A stretch of 64,000 nt of DNA, taken from the NCBI GenBank assembly GCA_035530195.1, contig DATKVG010000128.1, forward strand, positions 62,001 through 126,000, read 5' to 3'. The translations under genes and the position numbers were made by a program. The notes under the pieces were generated by a model, which was given only the letters and a program-made list of their open reading frames with translations, searched no databases and had not been told where the DNA came from. This stretch comes from JAPLKX01 sp035530195 (lineage in GTDB: Bacteria > Hydrogenedentota > Hydrogenedentia > Hydrogenedentales > SLHB01). Positions within the stretch are counted from its first letter, which is position 1; every line of letters starts with the position of its first letter. Below are positions 25,993 to 33,726 of the stretch, in pieces.

Positions 25993-27024
25993 ATGAAGGC
26001 AGCAAAATGGTTTCAGCCGCGCGACGTGCGGCTGGTCGAGGTCGAGAAACCTTCCCCCAAACCGTACGAGGCGTTGATCCGGGTCGAGTCGGTGGGCCTC
26101 TGCGGGTCGGACATCCATTACTACCTCGACGGCCACATTGGCTCGTCGCGCATCAAATCGCCGTTGATTCTCGGGCACGAGTTCAGCGGCGTCGTGGAAG
26201 ACGTGGGAGTCGAGGCGGACCGCGGGTTGATCGGGAAACGCGTGGCGGTCGAGCCGAGCATCCCATGTTTCGAGTGTGAATCGTGCCGACGTGGAGACTA
26301 CAACGTTTGCCGGAACCTCTTTTTCCCGGGCGGGCCGCCGCATGACGGCGTGCTTTGCGAGTACGTGGCCATTCACGGCGCGTTTTGTTTTCCGGTGCCG
26401 GACGGGATGAGCGCGACCGTCGCGGCGGCGATCGAACCGCTGGCGGTGGCGGTGCATACGGTCGATCTGGCGCAACTCCAACCCGGGGAGACCGCCGCGG
26501 TGCTCGGGCTTGGGCCGATCGGCCTGCTGACGGCGCAGGTGGCAAAACTTTCGGGCGCGCGGGTGATTTACGGCACAGACCTGTTTGATTACCGGCTGGA
26601 CGCGGGGCGGCGGTACGGCGTTGACAAGACGTTCAACGCCAGACTGGAAGACACCGCGGCCGCCATCATGGACGCGACCAGCGGGCGCGGCGTGGACGTG
26701 GCGTTCGACACGGCGCGGTCGTCGGCGACCCCGGCGATCGCGTGCCGGGTGGCGCGGCCGGGCGGGCGGTGCGTCCTGACGGGCATCAGCGGCGAGGAAA
26801 ACGACCCGTTCCCCGTGGGCATCGGCCGGCGAAAAGAATTGAAGATACAGTGGTGCCGGCGGTTTAAGAACAATTTCCCGCGGGCGCTCGAGTTGTCGTC
26901 GTCGGGGCAGGTGGATTTGTCTTCGCTGGTGACGCACTCGTTCCCGCTCGAGCAGGCGCGCGAGGCGTTTGAAGTGGTTTCGACGTATTCGGATGGTGTG
27001 CTGAAGGCTTCGGTTGATCAGTGA
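25993..27024 (+). CDS. Zinc-dependent sorbitol/xylitol-type dehydrogenase
   Basis: 343 residues, medium-chain dehydrogenase family. Catalytic zinc ligands: CGSDIHYYLDGHIG and ILGHEFSGVVEDVG (GHE near 60). The structural zinc loop has four Cys in CFECESCRRGDYNVC. The Rossmann motif is AAVLGLGPIGLLTAQVAK. The GSDIHYY context is typical of L-iditol/sorbitol 2-dehydrogenases using NAD. It oxidises polyols to ketoses in the cytosol. It is followed by the ceramidase-like gene 19 bp later, so likely co-transcribed, although the metabolic link is unclear. The exact polyol cannot be told from sequence. Confidence 0.9.
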   Translation: MKAAKWFQPRDVRLVEVEKPSPKPYEALIRVESVGLCGSDIHYYLDGHIGSSRIKSPLILGHEFSGVVEDVGVEADRGLIGKRVAVEPSIPCFECESCRRGDYNVCRNLFFPGGPPHDGVLCEYVAIHGAFCFPVPDGMSATVAAAIEPLAVAVHTVDLAQLQPGETAAVLGLGPIGLLTAQVAKLSGARVIYGTDLFDYRLDAGRRYGVDKTFNARLEDTAAAIMDATSGRGVDVAFDTARSSATPAIACRVARPGGRCVLTGISGEENDPFPVGIGRRKELKIQWCRRFKNNFPRALELSSSGQVDLSSLVTHSFPLEQAREAFEVVSTYSDGVLKASVDQ

Positions 27025-27043
27025 AACGGATAAGGGAGCGGTT

Positions 27044-28591
27044 ATGTCGAGGTTAAAAAAATACGCAATACGCGCGGGCATCGTGGTGTTGGTTTTGGCG
27101 GGTTTGGCGGTGCTGCTGGTGGGGCCGTGGCCAACCTATTCAAAAGGTTTTGAGAACGCCGGTTACTACAAGAAGGCGCTGGCCGCCATCCAGAAGAACG
27201 GGGCGGAGGCGCGAATCACAGGATCGCCGGGGCAGTTGCTGGCGGGTTGGGGCGCAAGCCTGATCACCCCGCCGACGCTCGTCCCGATGGCCGGCTACGG
27301 CGACCGGCGCGGGAAACCGGCGGAGGGCGTGCATGACGACCTTTTTGTGAAGGCGCTGGCGCTCAGCGACGGGCAGGACGTGGCCGTGATCGTCGGGGCG
27401 GACATCCTGCTGGTCCCGGAAAACGTGGCGGAACTCGTGCGCGAGGCCGTGGCCAAACAAACGCCGCTGACCGCCAACAGCCTCTATTTCACGGCAAGCC
27501 ACACGCACGATTCAGTGGGCGCGTTCGGGCCGGGGCTTGTCGCAAAGATCAGCGCCGGCAAGTACCAGCCGGATATCCCGCCGTTTCTCGCCGACGCGTT
27601 TACGACGGCCATAATCAAAGCCTACAACTCGCTGGGACCGGCGAAGCTGGCCAACGGCAACGTCGACGCGCCCGAGTTCATCAGGAACCGGGTCCGCGAG
27701 GCGCCGGTCGACACCGAACTGAGCTACATGCTCGTCGAGAAAGACAGCGGGGAGCGGTGCTACGTGGTGAACTACAGTGCGCACCCAACGACGGTGGGCG
27801 GTGATTTCATGCTGTACACGGGCGAATACCCGGGGTTTCTGCAGCGGGCGCTCGAGCGGGAAGGGGCCGCCGCCATGTATGTCGGGGGCGCGCTGGGCAG
27901 CAGCGGGCCGCGCGCGCCGGAAGGCGCCAGCGACGTCGATCGCGCTCAGGCAATGGGCGAGGCGCTGGCGAAACGGGTGCTCGATGCAAGCGTACAGCCC
28001 CAGTTTCGGACAAACCTGGACATTGCGGCGGTGGGAGTCGGTTTCGATTTGCCGCCGTTCCAACTGCGTCTTTCGCCACGCTGGCGGCTGTCGCCGTTCT
28101 TGCCGCCGATCCTGGGCGTGGATCGGGACGGGTGGATGCACGCCGTGCGGATTGGCGACATTCTGCTCGTCGGCGCGCCGGGCGACTTCAGCGGCGAGAT
28201 CAGCCTGAAGTGGAAGAAATGGGCCGCGGAACGCGGTTACACGATGTGGACTTCGAGCTTTTCCGCGGACTACGCCGGCTACATCTCGCCGGACCAATAT
28301 TATGACGATGCGGATGCCGTGGGAGAGTATGAAACGGGGCTGATGTCGTGGACGGGGCCGCACCAGGAGGCATTCTTCACGGCGTTGATGGAACACCTCG
28401 TCGAGGCGGTCGGGCCGGCCCAGAAGCCAACAGCAACTTCTCAAGCCGCGCAGGAGAATGCCGCGCAGGAGAATGCGGCGCAGGAGAATGCCGCGCATGA
28501 GAATGCGGCGCAGGAGAATGCCGCGCAGGAGAATGCCGCGCAGGAGAATGCCGCACAGCCGGGAGAAACGGTGACTGCCAATGCAGGATGA
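27044..28591 (+). CDS. Neutral ceramidase-like protein with AAQEN repeat tail
   Basis: 515 residues from ATG 27044 (GGAG 5 nt upstream). One membrane helix (IVVLVLAGLAVLLVGPW) acts as signal anchor. The body matches the N-terminal catalytic part of neutral/alkaline non-lysosomal ceramidases (PF04734): GWGASLITPPTLVPMAGYGD, SHTHDSVGAFGP with zinc-ligand His residues, NYSAHPTTVGGDF and LLVGAPGDFSGE. Bacterial members hydrolyse amide lipids or act on unknown envelope substrates. The tail consists of seven copies of the pentapeptide AAQEN (one AAHEN), encoded by an almost perfect 15-bp tandem repeat. It overlaps the next gene by 11 bp, so translation is coupled. Confidence 0.8.
   Translation: MSRLKKYAIRAGIVVLVLAGLAVLLVGPWPTYSKGFENAGYYKKALAAIQKNGAEARITGSPGQLLAGWGASLITPPTLVPMAGYGDRRGKPAEGVHDDLFVKALALSDGQDVAVIVGADILLVPENVAELVREAVAKQTPLTANSLYFTASHTHDSVGAFGPGLVAKISAGKYQPDIPPFLADAFTTAIIKAYNSLGPAKLANGNVDAPEFIRNRVREAPVDTELSYMLVEKDSGERCYVVNYSAHPTTVGGDFMLYTGEYPGFLQRALEREGAAAMYVGGALGSSGPRAPEGASDVDRAQAMGEALAKRVLDASVQPQFRTNLDIAAVGVGFDLPPFQLRLSPRWRLSPFLPPILGVDRDGWMHAVRIGDILLVGAPGDFSGEISLKWKKWAAERGYTMWTSSFSADYAGYISPDQYYDDADAVGEYETGLMSWTGPHQEAFFTALMEHLVEAVGPAQKPTATSQAAQENAAQENAAQENAAHENAAQENAAQENAAQENAAQPGETVTANAG
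28445..28549 (+). repeat. Seven 15-bp tandem repeats inside the ceramidase-like gene
   Basis: Seven consecutive units of GCSGCGCAGGAGAAT (one has CAT for CAG) encode AAQEN x7. Units are almost identical at DNA level, so the copy number is recent and probably unstable. They lie just before the overlapping start of the next gene. Confidence 0.95.
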
Positions 28592-29984
28592 CCAGGACTT
28601 ACTCGAAGACCACGAACTCGAGGTGTGGGAGTCCGAGCCGCCGCCGCGGAAGCGGCCACCGGGCCTGTGGCTGCCGCTGCTGATCGCGTTTTCGGGCGTG
28701 ATGTTGCTGGTGCTGCTGGCCGTTTTGGACGCGGGGGCGCAGGCGCGGCAGATCTGGGGCGACGCGCTGCTGTACTCTGAGCCGCTGCCGATCCCCGAAG
28801 ACGAAAACATCCTTCCGGTGATCCTGCGGCGGCTGCCCGAGCCGCGATCGCCGCTGCTGGACGCGCTCGAGGAATCGCCGCAAGGCCGGGAAGCGGCGGA
28901 AAAACTCCAACTGGACAAGGGGGAGTGGGTGGTGCTGCTCCCGGCTTCCGACGACGTGCTGACGGACCTGCTCGCCGAAGGCCGGATTCCGGCGCGGGGT
29001 CGGTTTGAGGCACTGGCGGGCGATCTGGCGCGCGGCACTTCGTTTGAACTCGACGGCCATGAGTTTAAGGTCGTAGGCCGGCTTCAACGCGGCGTGGGCG
29101 GCCTCGTGTTCACGTTTGTCGTACCCGACGACGAGGCGTACCGGCCGCTGTTCGCGCCGGAAACGGGCGCGACTAAAGGCTGGCTCGATCTGATCGGGCG
29201 GGAGCGGCTGGCGACGATGCCAACGGAGGAAGTCAAACAGTTTCCGGAGCCGGTAGGGCCGATGACGCGGGCCGGCAGGGGGGTGCCGGCGGGGGTGGTC
29301 CTCGGGCTGATGCTGGTGGCGCTGGGCGGGTCGGCGTTTTATTACGGAATCTTTATGCGGCTGGCGGCTCGCGGCGTTCGGGGGGCGCAAGGGCTGCTCG
29401 AGGATGTGCGGGACCGCCGCGGCCTGTTCTGGGGCATGCACGTGCTGATGTACGGCGTGTTTTTCCTGATGATGCTGCTCGCGGTGAAATACCCGATCGC
29501 CACAATGCGGATCGAGCATTACGTCAGCCGGGAGCTGGCCGAAGGCAGCCTGCGGCACATTGGCGCCGCGTATGCCAGCAGGGACGTGGCGCTGGCGGCG
29601 GCGGTGACGTTTGCCCACAACTATTTTCTGGCAACGCTCCTTTACACGATCGTGCTGTCACTGATCGTGCCGTTTGGCGGCGTGATCAAAAACCTGCTCA
29701 CGTTCATGGCGGTGGGGTTCGCGATGTCGCCGCTCTGGCTGGGCTCAGCGTGGGGCATGTCGTTTCACTCGATCACGATGGCCATCGAACTCGGCGCGTA
29801 CATCGTGGCATCGTTCGCCGTGGCGGTGCTGCCGATCCGGGCGGCGCAGGGGTACTCGCGCGGGGAGTTCTGGCCGCAGGTGATGCGCGGCCTTCAGACC
29901 GTATGGGGCGCGGCCCTGATCTGCGGCTCAATGCTGGCGTTTGCGGCCCTCTACGAGGCCGCTACCCTCATCCTGCTGACGTGA
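28581..29984 (+). CDS. Multi-span membrane protein, weakly SpoIIM-like
   Basis: 467 residues. An acidic/Pro-rich cytosolic start (MQDDQDLLEDHELEVWESE) precedes one helix at ~29-48, a soluble extracytoplasmic region (~50-235), then five or six helices. The segment AHNYFLATLLYTIVLSLIVP, followed by GGVIKNLLTFMAVGFAMSP, resembles the SpoIIM/DUF95 membrane family, whose role outside sporulation is unknown. This likeness is weak. Its ATG overlaps the last codons of the ceramidase-like gene, indicating translational coupling. Repeat arrays follow the stop. Confidence 0.6.
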   Translation: MQDDQDLLEDHELEVWESEPPPRKRPPGLWLPLLIAFSGVMLLVLLAVLDAGAQARQIWGDALLYSEPLPIPEDENILPVILRRLPEPRSPLLDALEESPQGREAAEKLQLDKGEWVVLLPASDDVLTDLLAEGRIPARGRFEALAGDLARGTSFELDGHEFKVVGRLQRGVGGLVFTFVVPDDEAYRPLFAPETGATKGWLDLIGRERLATMPTEEVKQFPEPVGPMTRAGRGVPAGVVLGLMLVALGGSAFYYGIFMRLAARGVRGAQGLLEDVRDRRGLFWGMHVLMYGVFFLMMLLAVKYPIATMRIEHYVSRELAEGSLRHIGAAYASRDVALAAAVTFAHNYFLATLLYTIVLSLIVPFGGVIKNLLTFMAVGFAMSPLWLGSAWGMSFHSITMAIELGAYIVASFAVAVLPIRAAQGYSRGEFWPQVMRGLQTVWGAALICGSMLAFAALYEAATLILLT

Positions 29985-30010
29985 AGAATAGATGGCGAAG
30001 GTGAGCCAAC

Positions 30011-30115
30011 GCGGTGGGGTCGCGCGCGGTGGGGTCGTGCGCGGTGGGGTCGCGCGCGGTGGGGTCGTGCGCGGTGGGGTCGTGCGCGGTGGGGTCGTGC
30101 GCGGTGGGGTCGCGC
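30011..30115. repeat. Seven 15-bp non-coding tandem repeats
   Basis: Seven units of GCGGTGGGGTCGYGC, differing only at one C/T position (C,T,C,T,T,T,C). The last unit forms the left arm of the hairpin at 30102-30129. The array lies between convergent genes, 26 bp after the stop of the membrane protein. Confidence 0.95.
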
Positions 30116-30129
30116 TCCCGCGCGACCGG
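30102..30129. repeat. REP-like hairpin, copy A of a 28-nt exact repeat
   Basis: GGTCGCGC, loop TCCC, GCGCGACC: perfect 8-bp stem at 30108-30127. The surrounding 28 nt are identical to 55249-55276. Because it lies between convergent genes it could end transcription from both sides, though it has no T-run. Confidence 0.85.
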
Positions 30130-30138
30130 CTGACGAGA

Positions 30139-30183
30139 TCCCATACGACCCAGCGGTCTCATCTGTCCCATGCGTCTCATAGG
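30139..30183. repeat. 9-bp-period tandem array, TCYCATNNG type
   Basis: TCCCATACG, ACCCAGCGG, TCTCATCTG, TCCCATGCG and TCTCATAGG. It lies between convergent genes directly after the REP-like hairpin. The words CTCATAGG and CATGCG recur in the reverse complement of the array at 45001-45045. Confidence 0.8.
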
Positions 30184-30229
30184 AAAAGGCGCACGGCCCG
30201 AGGACCGTGCACCCTGTTTATGCGGCCTA

Positions 30230-31192
30230 TTACTTGGCGATGACGTATTCGTCGTAGAGCTTGGCCAGATTGGCCTCTTCGGCGGTGCCCGAGTGGATCA
30301 CCACGCGGTATTTGAACGTGATCGACTTGCCGTCTTCAAGCGTGAAATCCCCGTTTTCTTTGTTGTCGGTGAAATCGTGGAGGCCGAAACAGTTTGCCCC
30401 GTTGAGCCCGTAATTGCGGACGTGCCAGCGCGTGGGGTAGCGCAGATTCTGCGGATTGTCGAAGATGGCGATGCCGCGCATGCCCTTGCCTTCCGCCTCG
30501 CCCGAGTAGTCGCACCAGGGTGCGGGCTTGCCCCATGCGGCGACGCCTTTCTCACCCGTGGAAAGGGTGATGACGCCGGTGCCTCTCAGCATCTGCATGC
30601 CGGGTTTCATGCGGAACGCAACAATCCCGCCTTCCTTGGTGTCTTTCCAGAGTACGGGCCCGTACGCCGCCGTGAACGTCACCGTCACGTCGAACACACG
30701 CGCGCTCGGTGCGCCGGGATGGAACTTGTACTCGCGGTCCTCGGCGATGACCGGCTTGTGATCTTTGTCCTGCCAGGTGTTCTTGGCCTTGATCCACGCG
30801 GCGCCATTCTCCTCGCCAAACGTCACGTCGTCGGAATGCTGCCACCCGGCCCGATCGCCTTCCTCACCCCAGCAATCAACGCCGTTCAGGTCGCCGTACG
30901 AGGTCCAGAACGATTTGTGGTGGACATGATCCGTCTGGCCGGGGACTTTGGCGTTGGGGTCCATCGGCCAGTCGCGGGTCACGCCGACCTGCCCTTCCGC
31001 CAGCAGCGGCCACAAATACGGCTTGCGCTCGTCGTTCGAGTAGTTGTAGGTGGTGAACGGCTCGCCGTTGATCAGGACGTCGAGCTGAGTCGGGCTTTTC
31101 TGTTTGATGGTCACTTTGCCCTCAGCCGCGCCCGCCGAGAAGGCGGTAGTGGACAGCAATGTCATCATAATTAAGGCGGCTATCATGCGCAT
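30230..31192 (-). CDS. Exported DUF6807 (PmoA-like) protein
   Basis: 320 residues from ATG 31192 (AAAGGAA about 8 nt upstream); the frame is open 31 codons further up without a good site. The signal peptide is MRMIAALIMMTLLSTTAFSA. The body shows PTQLDVLINGEPFTTYNYSN, KPYLWPLL, RDWPMDPN, DHVHHKSFWTSYGD and HVRNYGLNGANCFGLHDF, which is the DUF6807 family (PF14100, often called PmoA-like despite no shown link to methane oxidation). The conserved HVHHKS His cluster suggests a metal or carbohydrate site. Such genes commonly sit among Gfo/Idh and TIM-barrel sugar genes, as here. Confidence 0.8.
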   Translation of the reverse strand: MRMIAALIMMTLLSTTAFSAGAAEGKVTIKQKSPTQLDVLINGEPFTTYNYSNDERKPYLWPLLAEGQVGVTRDWPMDPNAKVPGQTDHVHHKSFWTSYGDLNGVDCWGEEGDRAGWQHSDDVTFGEENGAAWIKAKNTWQDKDHKPVIAEDREYKFHPGAPSARVFDVTVTFTAAYGPVLWKDTKEGGIVAFRMKPGMQMLRGTGVITLSTGEKGVAAWGKPAPWCDYSGEAEGKGMRGIAIFDNPQNLRYPTRWHVRNYGLNGANCFGLHDFTDNKENGDFTLEDGKSITFKYRVVIHSGTAEEANLAKLYDEYVIAK

Positions 31193-31366
31193 GGTCGCGT
31201 ATTCCTTTCCGAGTTGTTTAGGAGAAACTTTAGCATACCGCGGCCAAAGCCGCAACCAAATGACACCGTAGGCTGTAGATGACAAGTGCCGGGAAATCTT
31301 CAGTGAATTAGCCGCATGATGCGCGCCTGCTCAATGTGTGCCAGCCCTGGCCGGAACTTAAGGGGG

Positions 31367-32251
31367 CTACTGCGAGGGGGGAGCGGTCCCGAAGCGGTCC
31401 CTGAGTTTCCTCCACACGGCCATAGATTGCCGGAGATGCGGCCTCGGCTCGCCGGGAACGCGATAGCATTGGAGGCCAACAGGCCCGCTAAAGCCGGCGT
31501 CACGAAATGCCTTCAGCACGGCGTAATACTGGTCAATCTGGGGCTCGAGCAGCGGGCTGATTCCTTCCACAGCAAGCGTGCCGTCGTTGCCATTGATGGA
31601 CATGACCATCATCCGCGCCGCAACCCGTTGGACCACTTCTTCGATCGACTGTTTCTGATCGCCGAGCGCGCGCCAATGAAACAAGTTGAACGACGTCCCA
31701 AAATTGGGCCGGTCCACCTTGTCGGCGAGCCGGGCGGTGTCCTCGGGCGACTCGACCCAGAGGCCGATGTGAGGGTACGGCGCGACGCGCACGCCGTACG
31801 GGGCGGCGAGGTCGGCGATTTGGCGGAAGATGGGGACGGCGCGGGCGTCGCCGGCCGCATCGGAAGGTTTGAACTGCTTGCTGTGCGTGTTGCACCAAAG
31901 GATGGTCCCGCGGCCGCGGAGCAACGGGAGCGCCTCGGGGAGCAGCGGATTGAAAGGTGTTTCGCCCTCGTCGATGCGTACCGTGAAGTAGATCGTGAAG
32001 AGTTTCAGGCCGTGACGGTCGAGCGCGTGGAGCGTATCTTTCAACTCGTTCAGGTCACGGTTGTCGAACCCATCGAAACCAATCTCCTTGAGAATCTTGA
32101 CCTGCTCTTCAACAGACGCCGGGCCGGCGGTCTCCATGCTGTTCTTGAAGGCGAAGAACGGGTTGGGTAGCCCGCCCGTTGTCTCCGCTCCGCAGGCCAG
32201 CACCACGGCAATTGTCAACAGGCCGACAAGGAGCATCCTTCTGATTTTCAT
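31367..32251 (-). CDS. Exported sugar isomerase/epimerase-like TIM barrel
   Basis: 294 residues with a signal peptide (MKIRRMLLVGLLTIAVVLAC; AC may be a lipobox). The AP_endonuc_2/xylose-isomerase-like barrel shows EEQVKILKEIGFDGFDNRDL, LWCNTHSKQ, IGLWVESPEDTARLADKV, FGTSFNLFHWRALG and GPVGLQCYRVPG. Some usual metal-ligand Glu/His positions (ENH, DxxH) look replaced (LWVES, FNLFHW), so catalysis is uncertain. It starts 23 bp after the Gfo/Idh gene, forming a pair that may act on the same sugar derivative in the periplasm. Confidence 0.75.
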   Translation of the reverse strand: MKIRRMLLVGLLTIAVVLACGAETTGGLPNPFFAFKNSMETAGPASVEEQVKILKEIGFDGFDNRDLNELKDTLHALDRHGLKLFTIYFTVRIDEGETPFNPLLPEALPLLRGRGTILWCNTHSKQFKPSDAAGDARAVPIFRQIADLAAPYGVRVAPYPHIGLWVESPEDTARLADKVDRPNFGTSFNLFHWRALGDQKQSIEEVVQRVAARMMVMSINGNDGTLAVEGISPLLEPQIDQYYAVLKAFRDAGFSGPVGLQCYRVPGEPRPHLRQSMAVWRKLRDRFGTAPPSQ

Positions 32252-32273
32252 GGCGTATTCTCGTTCCGAAGGC

Positions 32274-33599
32274 CTATCCCTTCATCCAGTCACCGCGAAT
32301 TGGGCGATCGAGCAACGCATTCGCCTCGACGTCGTCCCCGAACCGTTCTGCATCCGGGTCCCATGCAAGCTTGCGGCCCACCTGAATGGCGATATGCGCG
32401 ATCTGGCCCATCGAGCATGTCCGATGCCCGATCTCGGCATCCGCCATAACCGGCTTGCCCGTGCGGATGCCGTAGATGAAATCTTCCTTGTCCGCCCGTT
32501 GAGGCAGGCGGATATCCCCTTCCTTGGGTTTTGTACGGCGAAGCGTCTCTGAACTTGCGGTGATGCCCTCCTTGAAATCCTTGCCCGTGAACCACGTGCC
32601 CTGAACCCACCCGTCTTCGCCTTCGAACCGGACGTATGGGGCGTCCCCCGTTGCGTAGTCTACGGTCACGCCGTCCGCGTACCGGAACCGCGCCTTGAAA
32701 TGCAGCAGGACGTCCCACAGGCCCAAACCGGGCCCCGGATATTCGCCCGTACCCTCGACCTCAACCGGCCCCGTACGTTCGGAACCGTGTGCCAACTGCA
32801 ACACGTCGAGCAGGTGCGCGCCCCAGTTGGTGATCATGCCCTCGCACGTATCCCGGCACCGCATCCAGCCGGGGCGGCCGAGCTCCTTGCGCGGGTGGAC
32901 GCGGTCGAGCGTGTAGGGTTTCATCGGCGCCGGACCCAGCCACATGTCGTAATCCAACTCGTCGGGCACGGGCGCGGGCGTGGGATCGCCGCCCGGCTCA
33001 TCGCCGGTCGGCACGATTACGACCGCGCGCTCGAGCCGGCCGATGTACCCGTTGACAACCAGTTCAGCTACCCGGTGCATGTAAGCATTTGACCGGCACT
33101 CGCTGTCCGTCCGGAACACGATTCCCTGTTTCTTCACGGCATCGGCCAGCACGCGCCCTTCCGCGACCGACAACGTCAGCGGCTTCTCGCAGCTCACGTG
33201 TTTGCCCGCACGGACCGCCGCCAATGAAATCGGGATGTGCCAGTGGTCGGGCGTACTGACCATGACGGCGTCGACGTCGTTGAGGGCGATGACTTCCCGC
33301 CAATCGCGGTACGCACGGCAATCCGTGTTGCCGTAGTGCTTGTCGACTTCCGCCTTGGCCCCATCGAGCCGCCACGCGTCCACGTCGCACACGGCGGTCA
33401 CGATCGTATCTTCGGAAACGAGGAAGGCGGGCAGGTTCGCATGCCGCGCCTGGCGCCCCATGCCGATCATCGCCACCGTAATCCGATTGGACGGTGCGCT
33501 CGCCCCGAAAACCGACGCCGGCACGATCAGCGGGAAAACGGCCCCGGCCGTGCACCCGAGCATTTGGCGGCGCGATATGCGCGCGTGTCTTCTTCTCAT
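32274..33599 (-). CDS. Tat-exported Gfo/Idh/MocA-family oxidoreductase
   Basis: 441 residues from ATG 33599 (AAAGGAA 7 nt upstream). A twin-Arg signal (RISRRQMLGCTAGAVFPLIV) is followed by the Rossmann start ITVAMIGMGRQARHANLPAF, TAVCDVD, VSTPDHWH, HVSCEKPLTL (catalytic Lys of the EKP motif) and a C-terminal domain (MITNWGAHLLDVLQ, with the catalytic-type His). Family enzymes oxidise or reduce sugars with tightly bound NAD(P), and Tat export keeps the folded cofactor. Probably the first gene of a pair with the TIM-barrel protein downstream. Confidence 0.9.
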   Translation of the reverse strand: MRRRHARISRRQMLGCTAGAVFPLIVPASVFGASAPSNRITVAMIGMGRQARHANLPAFLVSEDTIVTAVCDVDAWRLDGAKAEVDKHYGNTDCRAYRDWREVIALNDVDAVMVSTPDHWHIPISLAAVRAGKHVSCEKPLTLSVAEGRVLADAVKKQGIVFRTDSECRSNAYMHRVAELVVNGYIGRLERAVVIVPTGDEPGGDPTPAPVPDELDYDMWLGPAPMKPYTLDRVHPRKELGRPGWMRCRDTCEGMITNWGAHLLDVLQLAHGSERTGPVEVEGTGEYPGPGLGLWDVLLHFKARFRYADGVTVDYATGDAPYVRFEGEDGWVQGTWFTGKDFKEGITASSETLRRTKPKEGDIRLPQRADKEDFIYGIRTGKPVMADAEIGHRTCSMGQIAHIAIQVGRKLAWDPDAERFGDDVEANALLDRPIRGDWMKG

Positions 33600-33689
33600 C
33601 GCAATGTTCCTTTCCGGCGGCACAGCCGCAACTCAAGGGGCCGGTGAGGCCTAGCTCCTGCTCGACCGCGCTCCTTGGCATAAAGGCCG

Positions 33690-33719
33690 CTTCTTAGCGC
33701 GCCTTGTGGGAGGTGTCCC
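33690..33719. repeat. REP-like half element, GGTGTCCC family copy 2
   Basis: CTTCTTAGCGCGC, CTTGTGGGAGG and TGTCCC in order: 26 of 30 positions match the right half of the element at 42539-42586. The left arm is not recognisable. Read on the minus strand it begins GGGACACC 7 nt after the GH3 stop codon, the same placement as after flgK. Confidence 0.75.
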
Positions 33720-33726
33720 GATGTGG

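Noticed and set aside
28445..28549. CRISPR-like array
   Set aside because: Units are contiguous with no spacers; it is an in-frame tandem repeat coding AAQEN.
30011..30115. CRISPR or iteron origin
   Set aside because: No unique spacers, no cas genes, no replication initiator gene nearby; units derive from a REP hairpin arm.
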